Source: Lepidostoma basale
Lineage: Eukaryota > Arthropoda > Insecta > Trichoptera > Lepidostomatidae
DNA: 64,000 nucleotides
NCBI GenBank assembly: GCA_022606425.2
Contig: JAHDVF020001050.1
Coordinates: 1,613,501 to 1,677,500, forward strand
Direction of reading: 5' to 3'
A program made the translations under genes and the position numbers. The notes under the pieces are model-generated. The model saw only the letters and a list, made by a program, of their open reading frames with translations, was not told where the DNA came from and ran no database searches. How positions within the stretch are numbered: the first letter of the stretch is position 1; each line of letters opens with the position of its first letter. Positions 1-10,449 of the stretch are shown here, piece after piece.

Positions 1-75
1 TTTCATTTAACAGTTTATAATGTTAAAGTACTCGTATCATAGTGTTTCGGCCAAAACAATGGACTATTTAGAAAA
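1..75. repeat. Foldback family B fragment
   Basis: The stretch contains the motif GTGTTTCGGCCAAAACAA followed by a GGACTATTTA end. The same end recurs at 15870-15910, 17705-17745 and 18185-18225. It is a partial copy of a repeat that forms palindromes in the beat intron. Confidence 0.6.
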
Positions 76-100
76 TGGCTTATTTGGGGTTGATTGGCTG

Positions 101-115
101 ACGTCGGGGTCACCA
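101..115 (-). other. Primer-binding site, tRNA-Trp type
   Basis: Read on the minus strand this is TGGTGACCCCGACGT, the complement of the 3' end of insect tRNA-Trp including CCA. Ty3/gypsy elements of the CsRn1/Kabuki group prime from tRNA-Trp. It lies three bases beyond the inferred LTR end, where a PBS belongs. Confidence 0.7.
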
Positions 116-118
116 CTT

Positions 119-697
119 TGGGGGATGTGGTGAGAGTTAAAAGCAGTGGAAGTTTCAGCGTTTATTTTTGATTACCGGTAGCGTAACATTGATGTCAAAG
201 TGGAACGGCGGGTAATAGAGGTCAGCAACGGTGCGCGGGTGTTGTCAGCAACGGGAACGGAGTCCGGGCGGCGAGCAACTGAGGATGATGAAACGCTGGG
301 CAGTGTTGTCGGACAGCTGAAGCGAAGACTTGCCGGAAGTTGCGTGACGTAGCAGCTTCGTAGCTTCGTAGGTCGGCGGGAGGGAGTCCAAGATCCCCCG
401 TGACGTAGACTAAATAACGTAGGCTCGTGTCTGCTAGAAGTCGCAAGAGTAACTGACGTATCGGGTGGTCGGATGTACCGCTTTTATATGTTTTGCTTCC
501 TTTGCACACGATGCTCTGCTGGATAACCTCTAGTAACCTTGTGTGAATGGATCCGGGCCCTGATGCATCACTCTTGTCCATGGAATGTATTTCATCATTG
601 CGATATGCAGATACATCATCAGGGGTTTTGGAAATCCATTGCCTCCACTCATGTGGGTCATGCATTTCGTACTTTGCCTGCGAGGTCAATAACCTAC
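119..697 (-). mobile_element. LTR of a CsRn1/Kabuki-type Ty3/gypsy retrotransposon
   Basis: On the minus strand the block reads as an LTR: a TATA-like ACATATAAAAG near 490-480, about 315 bases of GC-rich sequence, an AATAAA near 166-161, a terminal CA near 119, then the tRNA-Trp primer-binding site. The LTR start is set at a TG near 697 and is uncertain. Little or no internal retroviral-type region follows, because foldback family B sequence begins within about 40 bases. The 155-codon open frame on the minus strand inside this block is probably incidental, since it spans U3 and R. This is a remnant; no gag or pol is visible. Confidence 0.6.
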
Positions 698-795
698 AAT
701 TATGAAGAAAGAATTATCATGTCGAGACTAGAACCCAATTCCCCTAGATCAGGAGCATATCGTTCTGACCACCTAGACCACCGCCCAATATAAGT
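698..795 (-). mobile_element. tRNA-derived SINE, type 2 (degenerate)
   Basis: On the minus strand GGCGGTGGTCTAGGTGG resembles a tRNA box A region and GGGTTCTAGTC resembles box B. A second, better copy lies at 6795-6905, and both copies share the flanking ATTATGAAGAA. Confidence 0.5.
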
Positions 796-1395
796 TTTAT
801 TATGTTTTAATTTCTAAATAGATTTTAAGTTAAAAATTAAGGTTATATAACGGGCATAATAAATCAAAATCTGAGTAAGCTTAACTTATGAAACATCTTT
901 CATAATATTGCGAAATGTCTTGTTTCAAATTTGGAATGTTCTCCCCTCCCAGCACGTCAGTCATGTCGCATCACGTGACCCGAGTATTCCCGCTCGGCAG
1001 AAGTGACTGGAGGATCGTTCCACTTTCTTTACACTCTTTATGGCTCTGTTATACTTTTTTTACGAGGGACCATAAAAGGGCTGTACGCCCCAACAATGGC
1101 GGTTCCCATCCGCCGTTTTCAGGAATTTAGTGTAATGGTCTTTTTATAATAATGCCAGTCGCAATTTGTAATGCTAGCTAAGCGGTGCATGCACGAGCTT
1201 GCGGAATTGTTATTGTAAAAGCTCACTTTTATTCATGCAGCTTTCAACGTGCGTGTAGCTTACAGGGACAGTTGAGGCAAAGCTTATTATTTAAATTAAC
1301 ATTTAAAAAGTATGTTTTCTCGGACGATGATGTAAAACTGCACATTAAGCTGCCATTTCTTCAGATTTATCAGGGGATTCTTTAAGAATTCCATC
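796..1395. other. No gene recognised
   Basis: The first part is AT-rich. 910-1130 is less AT-rich, has an E-box-like CACGTG at about 975 and a CATAAAAG, and has no recognisable coding content or repeat partner in the window. 1185-1390 is low complexity with short open frames only. Confidence 0.4.
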
Positions 1396-1399
1396 ATCT

Positions 1400-1775
1400 T
1401 GGAGGCTATCCATCTTTATGTTCCGGATGGTTATCTTCGACTTCGACTTCGAGCGTCAGCACAGACTGTTTTATCTCCCAACACACAGAACCAACCTGTC
1501 TCTGGTGATGCCGGTGGGGAAAGCTATCATACTGCTGAAAATGATCGCTTGGGAGATCGACGTATTTCATATTCGTGAGAGTATGTTCAGAAGAACTCTT
1601 GACTTTGGAGAGTATCTTGTATTCCTAATGTCGAACCATATCTCATGCGTTCCTGGTATTATATATTTTTTATGTTTTGCCTGTTCTCATAATAGATGCC
1701 TTAAACTTTAATTGTTGTTTGGAATATCTTTTGAGAAAATCAACTGATTTGATTTGATTTGATTTGAATTAAATT
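1400..1775 (+). mobile_element. LINE 3' end, family 5, with (TTTGA)n tail
   Basis: The reading frame gives HRLFYLPTHRTNLSLVMPVG and then EIDVFHIRESMFRRTLDFG, a C-terminal reverse-transcriptase-protein end that recurs at 18577-18905, 21245-21590, 33470-33810, 43610-43995 and 54700-54965. It ends in repeated GATTT units, the 3' tail of this subfamily. The element is 5'-truncated with no catalytic domain. Confidence 0.75.
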
Positions 1776-1784
1776 ATTAATACA

Positions 1785-1905
1785 AACGTCAGTTTTCTAA
1801 AAGTCTTATTATATTTTATGTGAATGGCATGTTTTGCATGTCTAAGGTATTATCAAACGTTGATATAGTGATTAACATGTGAAATATAATAAATATGTCA
1901 TTCAC
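1785..1905 (+). repeat. Repeat family E fragment
   Basis: Shares the GTCAGTTTTCTAAAAGT...TATTATATTTTATG pattern and the 'CATGTTT..C.....CTAAGG' motif with copies at 4780-4850, 22527-22640, 34580-34740, 45945-46040, 47760-47862 and 51420-51480. Confidence 0.5.
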
Positions 1906-1911
1906 ATCTCT

Positions 1912-2175
1912 CTCTCTTCGTTTTGTCCCGTCACACCTCCGTGGTGCATAGGGCTTCAAAAAACCTTCTCCACCCGACTCTATCACATGCCTGATGCCTA
2001 ACATCATCCCAAGTGAGGCTTGCTGACTTAACCTCGTCCCGCAGGGCTCTTTCCAGGTGGCTCTAGGTCTGCCTCGCTTCCTCTTTTCCCCCATAGAGGA
2101 CCAGTCTAGTGCGCCCTGAGCGATGCAGGCTGGGTTCCGTCTCAGAGTGTGACCGATCCACTACCATTTGCGTCT
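1912..2175 (-). mobile_element. RTE-type LINE C-terminus, family 4
   Basis: The minus strand encodes KRKRGRPRATW followed by a frame matching the end of the better copy at 39383-40195, including the CTTEV-type terminus region. It is 5'-truncated, and codons are broken relative to that copy. Confidence 0.75.
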
Positions 2176-2213
2176 AGCGACTTGTTCTTTAATTGGCTTT
2201 TCGCCTGCTTTTA

Positions 2214-2301
2214 CTTGTGTTTATCGTCGACCGGCTTCGGCAGCTTGCTGCCCCCAAAAGATGGCAGCAAGCTGCCGAAACCGGTCGACGATAAACTCAA
2301 G
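2214..2301. repeat. Foldback hairpin, 39-bp arms
   Basis: Arms 2214-2252 and 2263-2301 are inverted repeats with two mismatches around a 10-base loop. The core carries GTCGACCGG and GGCAGCTTGCTGCC. Related CCGGT-containing foldbacks lie at 22395-22515 and 31710-31835. Confidence 0.85.
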
Positions 2302-2320
2302 TGGAAGCACACTTAATATA

Positions 2321-3593
2321 TTGGGTTGATGCAAAAGTAATGACCGTTTTTTATGATCCTAGATAAATAAAAAAATCTTCAGAAATGATGAATAGTTTCT
2401 TCTTTTAAATGATTCCATTGTATAAAGGATGCTTTCCCTCTACTTTCTATTTAGTTTTGGCCAGGCCAGAGTACAGTGAAGACCCCTTGTATTTTTTCAA
2501 AATGTCGGTCGATAAAGTGCATTTACGTCATTGTTTACTTTATGAATTCCGCGAGTGTGGCAACCAAAAACATTTGCGAAGTGTATGGAGCAGATGTCAT
2601 CAAAGTTCGACAGGTACGAAGATGGTTTACAAAATTCCGATCTGGGGATTTTTCACTAATTTATAAACCACGTACCGGGCGGCCATTGAAGTCTGATGAT
2701 GACAATTTAAAAGTCATAATTGACACCAATCCACGTCTAACCACCAGGGAGATCGCGTCGATGATGGGAGTCGACCAAACAACCGTATTAAGACATTTGA
2801 AGCGTATGGGGATGGTTTCGCGGTACGACGTTTGGATACCTCATCAATTGTCGGCTGCCAATTTATTGGACCGTGTTTTAACGTGCGTTGCTTTGAGTGC
2901 GAGACGAAAACATGAACCTTTTTTGCATCGTTTGGTAACGGGAGATAAGAAATGGGTCGTGTCCAACAACATGACAAGAAAAAGACATTGGGCTATACCT
3001 GGACAAGCCCCATTAACCACTTCGAAGGCCGAAATCCATAAAAAAAAGTTATGCTTTGTGTTTGGTGGGATTGTAAGGGTATTGTGTATTTTGAACTCTT
3101 GGAACGCAATCAAACAATTACAGCAGAACGATATTGTCAGCAATTATCCAAATTGAACATCGCCCTTCAAAAGGATAGACCAGAATTGGTAAACAGAAAA
3201 GCGGTAGTGTTTCATCACGACAACGCGCGACCACATGTGGCTATGATGACCCAACACAAGCTAAATGAGTTAAATTGGGATGTTATCAAGCATCCACCGT
3301 ATTCTCCAGATCTTGCTCTTTCCGAATTTTATTTATTCCGATCACTGCAAAAAAATTTAAATGATAAAAATTTTGATACAATAGAGCAGGTAAAAACATC
3401 CCTTACTACATTTTTCGCATCAAAATCCACGGGATTTTACACTAATGGTATTAAGAAGTTGATAGAAAAATGGGGGAAGGTAAAAACGGATGGAAATTAT
3501 ATAATTGATTCAATAAATAATACAAATCTAAAAAAAAATGTTTAATTGTACTCGTATATGTAAAAAACGGTCATAACTTTTGCATCAACCCAA
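2321..3593 (+). mobile_element. Full-length mariner transposon with TIRs and TA duplication
   Basis: This is a 1273-bp element bounded by 33-bp terminal inverted repeats (2321-2353 and 3561-3593) that differ at one position. Each end is flanked by TA (2319-2320 and 3594-3595), the usual Tc1/mariner target duplication. Length and internal gene fit the mariner family. It is non-autonomous now because its transposase is frame-broken. Confidence 0.95.
2502..3545 (+). pseudogene. Mariner transposase, frameshifted
   Basis: Mariner transposase cuts and joins transposon ends through a DDD catalytic triad. The reading starts at ATG 2502 in one frame, shifts within roughly 2555-2610, runs through the helix-turn-helix region (WFTKFRSGDF, GRP, TTVLRHLKRMG) and the WIPHQL motif, and reaches the first aspartate in TGDKKWV. 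It shifts again at the A8 run near 3040-3047 and continues to the second aspartate in HHDNARPH and to YSPDLALSEFYLF. The third catalytic residue, 34 residues after the second, is Glu where mariners have Asp. The product ends at a stop at 3543-3545. Two frameshifts and this substitution argue that it is inactive. Confidence 0.92.
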
Positions 3594-3595
3594 TA

Positions 3596-4005
3596 TAATA
3601 ATGTACAAATTTTGTACAATTTTTTGTTGTTGTTGTTATTACATATTTAAAATGAACTTCTACCAAGAAATTTCAATTAAAAATATGAGTTATAACAAAT
3701 ATTATTAATAAATTTAAAATAATAATTTAAAGTTCTTATTAGGGTTCAAAATTACAAATGAAATAAATCGAAGATTGGACTCGAAACTAAATTTATTGAT
3801 TATATATAACATTTTCTTTATTTTTAATTGCTTTTTTAATTTTTAAAACTTCGAAATTGTACTTAGTTATATTTATATTATTAACACTAATGAATGGTAT
3901 TTAATGTTTAAATTTTCAAGAAAGTTAGTGCACCTAAACAAAGTATAATATAAAAAAAAAACATTATACATCGGCAATAAAAAGTCATGGCGATAATAGA
4001 AGTGA
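3596..4005. other. AT-rich DNA, no gene
   Basis: Very AT-rich with homopolymer runs. I see no coding signal or repeat partner. Confidence 0.5.
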
Positions 4006-4009
4006 TAAA

Positions 4010-4165
4010 TATAGCTGCAAATAAAGTACCAACAAGAAATCGACCTCCAGGAAGACCACCCAAAAGATGGCAAGACAGTTGGACATATACATCCCTGGAA
4101 CAGGCTCCGAGAAATGACAGGACACAGTCTTTAATAAATCAGAAGAAGAAGAAGAAAAATATCAT
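4010..4165 (+). mobile_element. LINE 3' end, family 3, with (GAA)n tail
   Basis: Frame gives RPPGRPPKRWQDSW, matching the C-termini at 28945-29685 and 57431-58115, then a GAAGAAGAAGAA tail at about 4142-4156. Only the last ~40 codons remain. Confidence 0.8.
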
Positions 4166-4850
4166 ATCGATAATACGCTTGGCGTTACATAAAGTAATTC
4201 AAGGCCAGCATCCAATGTGAACCATTTAAAACGGTTTATTCTCAGCTGACATAAAATACAAATTTATGACCAACATTCGATCTAAGTCATCAGTTTCACA
4301 ACGCAAAATTAAATTCATGTCATAAAGTGTGTTTATTGATGTCGCAATAAAATATTCAATTACTTACATTTCAGGAGCCGTTTCCCCATAGTAAAATACA
4401 TAAAAACACGCGTACGTTGCTCCTTCTAAATATAAAAATTCATAATGAATTTCTATGGTCCCTATTTCGCGCACCTTCCTCTTTGATATAGACACGTGAC
4501 ATCCGGGCATGTTGTGTTCTGTTTTTAAATTTCCCCCAAGTGACACGTGCAGAACACACTGCGCCTTCCCATGTACAATATCCGAGCTTTTGTTGGCGGT
4601 AAAAGCCTCTATCACGTCTGATAATAATTTCAAAAACGGCATGATTAAAAAATCTGAAAAACATTTCGCAGCCCGCTGGATGCAGTTGTGGCATAAATTT
4701 CCACAAAAAATACACCACGCGTGTTGTGGCAATGCTTTTATAACAAAATGGAATTTTTTGAACAATGTTGTAAAACTCCATATTAAACAATTAATACGAA
4801 TGAAAACGTCTGTTTTCTAGAAGTTTTACTATATTTTATTTGAATTATTT
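4166..4850. other. No gene; family E fragment at its right end
   Basis: 4370-4765 has overlapping open frames on both strands without recognisable motifs. 4780-4850 matches repeat family E (AATTAATACGAATGAAAAC, then CTAGAAGTTTTA). Confidence 0.4.
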
Positions 4851-4852
4851 CA

Positions 4853-5440
4853 GGATTAATTGTATCCCAATAGAGACGAAGATGTATTTTTTTCCACAAA
4901 TTTGCATGTTACGATGTATGAATGTAGAAAAAGCTCTAGAGAACCGTCAGGACAGAATAGTATGGCAGTCCAACCTCTACGTCTGCCTCTCCTAGGAAAC
5001 GTCTTGATGGTCAGTTAGTCTGTTAGTTAACTATTTCGTAAATATAATATTAAAGTTAACTAATGGCGTTAGTGGGTGGATTATATAGGTTTATTTTAAA
5101 AAGATTGACAAGTGTAATCAAATCTACATAGATGGCCAATTGAAACTGACACGTGAAGATAAGTATAGATTTGGAGTATATAAACAACTTCCAAAATGTA
5201 TCATGCATGATCATAAAAACAAATGTGGAATGGGGAATGTTGTGATTACATAAAGCGTGCGCTAAACCCAACCAATGACAGGTCATAAGTCCTGTAAACA
5301 CCTTGATCATCCATATTCAGTTTCCAGTTTGCGTCTTCGTCTCTATTGAGATACAATTAAATTTGAATTAACCACTCACCATGGGTGAAAATCCAGGATT
5401 CGTATACAAGTATAAGTATACATTCACAAAAAAATATTTA
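4853..5440. mobile_element. Family A long-TIR element, copy 1
   Basis: Begins with GGATTAATTGTATC.CAATAGAGACGAAGATG and ends with the inverted form CATCTTCGTCTCTATTGAG-like sequence at 5330-5352, followed by the outer segment with GTATACAAGTATAAGTATAC. The right arm includes the inverted CCAATGACAGGTCATAAGTC core. The left arm has diverged. No coding frame is seen. Confidence 0.65.
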
Positions 5441-5454
5441 TAATAAAACGATTT

Positions 5455-5905
5455 GTCATTTTTGTATACAAATACTTGTAGACAGATACTTAATTTTTAC
5501 CCATCGCGGGTTAATCATGTTTTAAGGATTAATTGTATCTCAATAGAGGCGAAGATGTAAATTATTTGGAAACAGAATATGGTAGTCGAGGCGTTTACAG
5601 GACTCGTGACCTGTCATTGGTTGGGATAAGCGATCGCTTTATGTTAACAACATTCCTCAATGCGCCCTTCTTACGACCACCTCGTCCGACCAATTTTTGA
5701 AATGTATATATGCTACTATATTAAGAACACTTCACATGTAGTCCTGCAAACGCCTCGACTACCATATTCTGTTTCCAAAAAAAAACAATTAAATCTTCGG
5801 CTCTATTGAGATACAATTAATCCTTAAAAATGATTGATCCGTAATGGGTAAAATCCAGTATTTGTCTACAAGTATTTGTATACATTAAAAAAAAAACAAA
5901 TTGAA
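5455..5905. mobile_element. Family A long-TIR element, copy 2
   Basis: Left outer arm GTATACAAATACTTGTAGAC at about 5464, then AAGGATTAATTGTATCTCAA. The right arm is the inverted copy ending GTCTACAAGTATTTGTATAC near 5882. Arms including the outer part exceed 150 bases, but the centre is shortened compared with the 62470-63050 copy. It abuts copy 1. Confidence 0.7.
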
Positions 5906-5924
5906 TTATTTGAATCTGATATTA

Positions 5925-6235
5925 GAAAGGAATGTAGAGCGAAAGAAGACATTATGAACAAAATGAATTTTGAAAGGATCTCTGCGTTGGTTCGGACATA
6001 CGGAGCGCATGGGTGAAGAAAGAATGGTTAAAAAGTATATGTTAACGATGTAAATGGAGTACGGAGTCGAGGTAGACCGAGGAAAACCACACATACGTCT
6101 TAGGGACCTCATTCCTACCGCATTTATTCTGCTCTTATCACCTAATCTGCCAGTTCCATGCTTCGGTTCCATACATAAGGGTTGGGACCAGAACTCCATT
6201 GTGAACGACCATTTTCGCTTTCATTTATAAATTCT
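5925..6235. mobile_element. Family 1 LINE pieces joined head-to-head
   Basis: 5925-6086 on + encodes the segment with GVRSRGRPRKT. It joins at 6087 to a minus-strand piece (6087-6235) that encodes the upstream part of the same protein. Several stops and indels are present. The order of halves is not the one expected from twin priming, so a later inversion or recombination is more likely. Confidence 0.7.
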
Positions 6236-6790
6236 TAAGTATATCCATTGATAAAGTATATTTTTATCATTTTTAAATATTATAATCTAATAGGCTATCT
6301 GTTTAATATTTTGTAAATCTGTTTAATATCTTAGGTATGCATTATTTATAAATGTGATTCATGTATACCTTAACGGTCCATTATTATTATCATCTTGACA
6401 TTATTATGGCGACATATGGAAATAAGGAAAAAGGCAAAATCAGAAGAAACGTAAAAATACGAGTCTGGTAACACAAAATGATTTACGAATTCGTTTGATG
6501 TCTAATACATGTTACGTATTCTATGCTACTTAGGAGTATATATAATAAAGTGTATACATGACATTTTTATAAATGGATTTTATTTGAATGAAAAGTGCCA
6601 TTGTTATGTATTTTCTTTTAGAAATAGAATTTAAATCTTACAGTAAAATATTAAAAATTGAAAAATTGGCCAAAAACTTAAAGTAGCACTGAAACTTTGA
6701 ATTTCATAAAAAAAAAATTTAAGACTTACATCAAGGATTTATATCAATGATATTAGAATTCATTTTACAATATTCAATGTGAGCAGAAAA
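6236..6790. other. AT-rich DNA, no gene
   Basis: No repeat partner or coding content recognised. Confidence 0.4.
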
Positions 6791-6794
6791 TAGC

Positions 6795-6905
6795 TCATTA
6801 TTATGAAGAAGGAACCTGGTCGTGTTCAGGCTTGAACCCATGCCCCCTGGATCAGGAGTCAAGCGTTCTATCCCCTAGACCACCACCCGGTTATAACGAC
6901 CTTCA
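6795..6905 (-). mobile_element. tRNA-derived SINE, type 2
   Basis: On the minus strand GTGGTCTAGGGGATAGAACG (box A-like) and GGGTTCAAGCCTG (box B) are correctly spaced, with GACTCCTGATCCAGGGGGCA between them as in a tRNA anticodon arm. The complete acceptor stem is lacking, so this is a SINE head and not a tRNA gene. Confidence 0.65.
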
Positions 6906-6919
6906 TGGCAGAGATTATC

Positions 6920-7465
6920 ACACTGTAATTGGTCTGTAATTCATACAACGAGTCATACACGCACGTCGATTATTCCGACTTCTAAAATGACCAACCATTA
7001 AAATTTGATTTATTTGGTCATACCATGTTTTCCTCGGTCTGCCACGACTCCGAAAACCATTTACATCCTTAACGTATACTTTCTTAACCATTCTTTCTCC
7101 ATCCATTCGCTATATATGTCCGAACCAACACAACGCAGCGATTCTTTCATAATTTTGTTCATAATACCTTATTTCGCTCTACATTCCTTTATTATATCAG
7201 CATTTGAGATTCTGTCGTACACCGTTCTACCACACATACGTCCTAAAGACCTCATCTCTACCGCATTTATTCTGCTCGCATCCTTCCTTTGCCATGGTTG
7301 GGACCAGAAATCCATTGTGAACGGCCGTTTTTGCTTTCATTGATAAATTCTTGTTTCCAATAACTATTTTTAAAGCTCCATTCACTTCGTTACCCTCACC
7401 AATCCTTCTTTCGACGTCACATTTCGTTCATGCATTCGCTGTGAACATGCTACCTTAATACACAA
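6920..7465 (-). mobile_element. RTE-type LINE C-terminus, family 1
   Basis: The minus strand encodes the family 1 C-terminal region in order: the VHNG/GPNHG region, SLRRMCG-type helix, a 'NKI.KESLRCVGSDI' stretch, then KKVYVKDVNGFRSRGRPRKTW. There are multiple indels, and the 5' part runs to about 7460. No tail is seen at the 3' end, so it is broken at both ends. Confidence 0.75.
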
Positions 7466-7494
7466 ATCTACTTACCTTCTTCTAATTGTATTTA

Positions 7495-7705
7495 ATATTA
7501 TTTGTTTTGTTAGATTTATTTTGTGGATGTTGAAAGATCGAAGTGTGCGCGGGAGATGCTTATTGGTGGCGATGAGGTTCGCAACCCATCACACCGCGTC
7601 TCCCGCTGGGCGAAAATAGAAGAATGGAGTGCCGCATCGGTTAAAGTCCATTATTTCTGCCTACCCTTTCGGGGACACGGCGTGATGGTTAGTTAGTTAG
7701 TTTAT
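7495..7705 (+). mobile_element. LINE-tailed SINE, copy 1
   Basis: A noncoding ~200-bp unit with head TTTGTTAGATTTATTTTGTG, body GATGAGGTTCGCAACCCATC, and a 3' part (CTGCCTACCCTTTCGGGG, CGGCGTGATGGTTAGTTAG) the same as the end of the family 1 LINE. Other copies: 24185-24412, 59278-59395, and 61762-61915 on the minus strand. Confidence 0.7.
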
Positions 7706-8280
7706 AATTAAAAAATCGGTCCACCAACGACTATTTATATTAATGTTAATATACGTTGTACTATGTTTCATCGGTCTTCATCTGTTTCTTGTGACATTTA
7801 AATCATTATAAGTATTTTTTTTATTTCATATTATTTTCCTAACTTATTATTTCTGTGTTTCGAAAATAATAATACACTTTTAATATTTGTATCTAAACCA
7901 CTTTATTTATTAAAACTCAAAAAAAATTCTAGAAAACAGATTTTTTCATTCGTATTAATTATGCCAAATAACATTTTAAGGAAATTATGTACAGTCTTAT
8001 AAATGCATATATACTCACCAGAGCCTTATTTCAAGGCTTAAAGAAGCTTCTTTTAATAACGTAATCGTAACAATTTAAAATATTTTCCACATTTATCTTG
8101 GGTACCGGAAAACCCAGAAAAAAATATTGAGTGTAAAAGTATACCTGGATTTGTTCGGAGCGATCTTTATCGGCGAAACTTAAAAACTCGGAAGGATATT
8201 AAATACATGTGAAGTTTTTCAAGTTCGTTTTACCCTCACTGGTTAGCTGCAGGACCAGCTCTAGGCATTTAACACCTAAA
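7706..8280. other. AT-rich DNA with family E fragment
   Basis: 7912-7975 carries family E in inverse orientation (TCTAGAAAACAG...CATTCGTATTAATTA). No gene is seen in the rest. Confidence 0.4.
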
Positions 8281-8284
8281 AATA

Positions 8285-8565
8285 TATAAATACTACTTCA
8301 ACTGAAAATTATTTATATGGCGCTAGTATAGATTGAACTAAAATATGTGAAGTGTTTCTCAACATGGTAGCATATATACATCTTTCAAAAAATTGTCAGA
8401 CGTGGTGGTCGTAAAGAAGGGCGGAATGGTGAATGTTGTTAACATAAAGCGATCGCTTAACCCAACCAAAGACAGGTCATAAGTCCTGTAAACGCCTCGA
8501 CCACCATATTCTGTTTCCAAACAATTTACATCTTCGTCTCTATTGAGATACAATTAATCCTAGAA
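8285..8565 (-). mobile_element. Family A element, single arm
   Basis: Carries GTAGATTGAACTAAAATATG, GGTAGCATATATACATC, AAGCGATCGCTTAACCCAAC and the outer CATCTTCGTCTCTATTGAG. It corresponds to the right half of the 62470-63050 copy. The left arm is absent. Confidence 0.75.
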
Positions 8566-8569
8566 AAAA

Positions 8570-9182
8570 AAATTTTTATGAAGTATGTTTACTAAGGATG
8601 GGAGAGTGGAGAAGAATATTGTAATAAGGATAGTGGCAGACAACAGAGTAAATGGTGCACTTAAAGTTGTCATCGCAAACAAAAGCCTATTCAAAAAAGC
8701 TAAGATGGCAGTGGACGATGGTTTTCTTGTGCCGACCCTTATGATTGGAAGCGAAGCATGAAACTGGCACAAAAAGGATAAAATTATAATAAATGCAGTA
8801 TAAATAAAATCTCTTAGATTAATGTGTGTTAAATCTGTATATGATAGAGTGTCAAATGCAAATATAAGAAGTGAATGCGGTGCGTATGAAAGTGTTATGA
8901 ACAAAATAATGAAAGGGTCATTAAGATGTTTTGAACACGTGAAGAATGAGTGAAGACAGAATAATGAAGAAGGTGTATGTTAATGACGTGAACGGAGATA
9001 GAAATAGAGGAAGGCCGAGGAAAACTTGGCACGATCAAATCAATTAAATATTAAATGTCGGATCAGACAGAGAAATCGACGTGCTTGCATGACACGTGTA
9101 TGCATGTAGAAAAATCGTGAGAGGTATGTAAGGGCAGAACAGTGTGTCGGTCCATTCTTTTCGCCTTCCCCTCCAGGGTGTT
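8570..9182 (+). mobile_element. RTE-type LINE C-terminus, family 1 (decayed)
   Basis: Covers about 200 codons' worth of the family 1 C-terminal region (VNGALKVVIANK-like start, YDRVSNANIRSECG, RGRPRKTWHDQIN) but with several internal stops and indels. It stops at CCTCCAGGGTG, just short of the usual tail. Confidence 0.8.
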
Positions 9183-10008
9183 TTTTGTTTTCCTCGACCG
9201 ACGTTTCGGAGATGGTTGCAATCTCCATCTTCAGGGCATGTGTGGTGGGTAATGTATACTGAACTCTTTCTATAGATAGTTGGATTAAAACTAAATGAAT
9301 ATAATATATAATGATAAAGAAATTTTTATTTTTTCATGGTTTTCAATATTTTTAATCCTTAAATATTTTGATAAACCTAAGGCTTAGATTCTTGAATTCC
9401 ATAATGACGGTATTTTGGTGAATTTTAACAATGTTTTATCTACTCGTTTTCAAAAATGGAAAAAGTGTTTAATTCATAAAATATCGTAATCCTTTATTCA
9501 TATTTATTAGATAATTAATGTCCTTTTTTATAAAGATTTATAGTAGTCATCTCTCTTGGACTAATATAAAGCTTTATCCATTAAAATTATTTATTAATAT
9601 CTGAGATATAGCAAGTTCACAATATTAATAAAAGCGTCATCCCTCCGTCCACCCCTCGCTGGAGGCGTTACGACCGAAAAGTTGAAGGAAACTTCAACCA
9701 GGAAACTTCCTCGCCAGCCCGGGGGTGGGTTCCACCCAGTGACACAGAAAACCCTGTTCAGGACCGGTAACACATGCGCCCTATACTCTGATCCTTATCT
9801 AACTGTCGAACCCTCAAAACCTTTTAAAATCACATTAACTTAAAGATTTATGATTATTTAAGAACCTGAATTTAACTGTCCCTAAAAATGTTAAGCGATT
9901 TTCTACTTTTACTAGTTTTTACTACTGGCGAGATCTTGTATAAATATATGGTATTTAGGTGACAAAATAAAAAAAAATCAATTATCAGAAGAGGTATTTA
10001 TATTATAA
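9183..10008. other. No gene; short GC-rich block inside
   Basis: 9190-9240 carries GACGTTTCGGAGAT.GTTGCA.TCTCCATCT, repeated at 45850-45895. 9625-9790 is a GC-rich block (GCCAGCCCGGGGGTGGG) with no match elsewhere in the window. The rest is AT-rich. Confidence 0.4.
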
Positions 10009-10009
10009 G

Positions 10010-10262
10010 GATTAATTGTATCTCAATAGAGACAAGGATGTAATTTTTTTTCTGGGAACAGAATATGGTGGCCGAGGCGCTTACAGGACTTATGACCTGT
10101 CATTGGTTGGGTTGAGTGATCGCTTTATGTTTAACAACATTCCCCATTTCGCCCTTCTTACGACTTCCACGGCTGACAATTTTTTGGAAGTTGTATATAT
10201 GCTAAGATGCCGCGCCTACCTTTACATGTTTTATTTCACTCTACACTAGCGTCATCTATTAA
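10010..10262 (+). mobile_element. Family A element, single arm
   Basis: Starts AAGGATTAATTGTATCTCAA and continues through GTCATTGGTTGGGTTGAGTG to CTACACTAGCGTCATCTATT. The overlapping 77-codon open frame is part of the repeat and is not a gene. Confidence 0.75.
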
Positions 10263-10449
10263 GATTGGAAAGCATTAATCAGAAAATCTTTATTAATGCT
10301 CTGTGAAAGGCTTTGCAATTATCATACAGTACTAGATTACGCCTGAAGATGTCTCTCTAATTTGTATTCCTTAACTATTTTTTATATAATGATTATTTTA
10401 CATAAATTATATTTTATATAATATGTAATAAATATTCTAAAAGTATATT
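10263..10449. other. No gene
   Basis: AT-rich; nothing recognised. Confidence 0.3.

Noticed and set aside
222..689. 155-codon minus-strand open frame
   Set aside because: It lies wholly inside the inferred LTR, crossing its TATA and R regions. No domain is recognisable, and it ends shortly before the poly(A) signal.
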